DNA of 5,694 bases, taken from assembly GCA_029945985.1 (NCBI GenBank), contig JAQSDP010000149.1, forward strand, positions 1 to 5,694, given 5' to 3'. Below are positions 4,654-5,694 of the stretch, piece after piece. The notes beneath the pieces are model-generated. The model worked only from the letters and a program-made list of their open reading frames with translations, made no database searches and was not told the DNA's origin. A program made the translations under genes and the position numbers. Every line of letters starts with the position of its first letter. Positions within the stretch are counted from its first letter, which is position 1. This DNA is from a bacterium (lineage in GTDB: Bacteria; Acidobacteriota; Blastocatellia; Pyrinomonadales; Pyrinomonadaceae).

Positions 4654-5694
4654 ATGAGTAATTCTAAAACTTCAGAATGGATGAACGGCGTACTTGCTTT
4701 ACTAGCCGCGTTCGTTCTGATCTCGGGTAGTACTCTGGCTCAGTCTGGTATTTCGTCAGTCAACGGAACCGTCGTTGACGCGCAAGGCCAGGTTGTCGCC
4801 GGAGCTACTGTCAAACTGACCAGCACCGGTCAGGGCACGACACGCACTACAACAACAGACGGCAGCGGCGCCTATACCTTCAGCGCTGTTACGCCGGGAG
4901 GCTATTCTCTGGAGGTCGAGGCGTCAGGCTTCAAGCGCTCCATCGTGCGGGACGTCCAAGCGCTCGTCGATAAGTCGACGTCGATTCCGATCAGCCTTGA
5001 GGTCGGTGCCGTTACCGCCAACGTCGAGGTTTCTGCCGGCGGCATCGAAAACATAGTCAACACCCAGGACGCGAGTCTTGGTAATAACTTTGTTTCGCGG
5101 CAGATCTCGCAACTCCCGCTCGAGGGACGTAACGTCGTCGGATTGTTGAGCCTTCAGCCAGGTGTTACTCCGGAGGGAGCAGTCTCAGGAGGCCGGCAAG
5201 ACCAATCGAATATCACGCTTGACGGCGTCGATGTCAACGATCAGCAGACCGGCTTAAATATCGATCAGGACGCCGCCTTCTCGGCAGTGCTCCGCGTGAC
5301 GCCGGACTCGATCGAGGAATTCCGCGTTACGACGCTGAACCCAGACGCGACTAAGGGCCGTTCGGCCGGCGCTCAGGTTTCCCTTATCACTAAGAGCGGC
5401 TCGAACGAGTTTCGTGGTAATCTTTTTGAATATCACCGCAATACCCTGACGTCAGCGAACGACTGGTTCAACAATGCAGCCGGTATCGAACGGCCTAAGC
5501 TGATCCGAAATCTATTCGGCGGCAGCCTTGGCGGCCCGATCGTCAAAGACCGGATATTTTTTTTCTACAACTATGAGGGAATGCGAGAAGCCAAAGACGC
5601 AGGTGTGACCCAGGTGGTACCGCTTCCGTCTTTGGGCCAGGGGATCGTCAAATTCTTCGATTCATCCGACGCGCTGCGAAGCCTTGATATCAAC
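4654..5694 (+). CDS. Oar-like TonB-dependent outer-membrane receptor with N-terminal carboxypeptidase-regulatory domain, 3'-truncated by window edge
   Basis: The frame is open for 347 codons to the right edge; whole family members are commonly about 1000 residues or more, so most of the barrel is missing. Residues 1-29 form a signal peptide (hydrophobic VLALLAAFVLI core, likely cleavage LA|Q at 29/30). Residues about 34-115 are a carboxypeptidase-regulatory-like beta-sandwich, with VNGTVVDAQGQVVAGATVKL, TTTDGSGAYTFSAV and PGGYSLEVEASGF. NVEVSAG (124-130) is a weak TonB-box-like stretch. A plug domain follows with LPLEGRN (154-160), SNITLDGVDVND (185-196), PDSIEEFRVTT (217-227) and SLITKSGSNEFRG (243-255). 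FFFYNYEG (302-309) is typical of the Oar/Acidobacteriota group. The protein should sit in the outer membrane and import or bind a large substrate, often a peptide or glycan in this family; the substrate cannot be read here. The start is fixed by AGGAGG. A run of eight T lies at 5557-5564 within the FFF codons. Confidence 0.93.
   Translation, partial: MSNSKTSEWMNGVLALLAAFVLISGSTLAQSGISSVNGTVVDAQGQVVAGATVKLTSTGQGTTRTTTTDGSGAYTFSAVTPGGYSLEVEASGFKRSIVRDVQALVDKSTSIPISLEVGAVTANVEVSAGGIENIVNTQDASLGNNFVSRQISQLPLEGRNVVGLLSLQPGVTPEGAVSGGRQDQSNITLDGVDVNDQQTGLNIDQDAAFSAVLRVTPDSIEEFRVTTLNPDATKGRSAGAQVSLITKSGSNEFRGNLFEYHRNTLTSANDWFNNAAGIERPKLIRNLFGGSLGGPIVKDRIFFFYNYEGMREAKDAGVTQVVPLPSLGQGIVKFFDSSDALRSLDIN

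Noticed and set aside
4331..4657. Plus-strand 108-codon frame spanning the end of the flavoprotein gene and the gap before the receptor
   Set aside because: Its first third is an out-of-frame shadow of the flavoprotein; the rest has no recognisable features or ribosome site, although its TGA overlaps the receptor ATG.

Overview
The window looks like a chromosomal segment from an Acidobacteriota-type bacterium (inference). The strongest clue is the right-hand gene. It starts an Oar-like outer-membrane receptor (signal peptide, carboxypeptidase-regulatory domain, TonB-receptor plug), a class strongly expanded in that phylum. No rRNA, tRNA, CRISPR, insertion sequence or phage gene was seen.

The left part (1-3223, minus strand) is a chemosensory operon. 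In transcription order it holds a 753-residue protein (three TPR-type repeats, an acidic linker, a four-cysteine zinc ribbon, another TPR and a CheY-like receiver), a CheW-like coupling protein, and the start of a two-helix HAMP protein that is probably a methyl-accepting chemotaxis protein. That protein runs off the left edge. The order receiver, CheW, MCP matches the Pil-Chp system of Pseudomonas and the Pix/Tax systems of cyanobacteria, where a CheA kinase follows. Junctions are tight (27 and 10 nt), so one transcript is likely.

A 266-bp intergenic region (3224-3489) separates this operon from divergent plus-strand genes. It has several short inverted repeats and only weak promoter candidates.

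The right part (3490-5694, plus strand) starts with a 312-residue flavoprotein of the thioredoxin-reductase fold. It keeps the FAD and dinucleotide motifs but has lost the CxxC redox pair. A 225-bp gap follows. Its last 55 bases can fold so that a perfect Shine-Dalgarno is paired with an upstream anti-Shine-Dalgarno. The Oar-like receptor gene then runs off the right edge.

The operon probably transduces an intracellular or membrane-derived signal to surface motility (type IV pili) or a related output. The flavoprotein and the receptor share only strand and proximity, so a functional link between them is not shown. The most unusual points are the TPR-zinc ribbon-TPR-receiver fusion, the cysteine-less reductase and the possible translational switch before the receptor.
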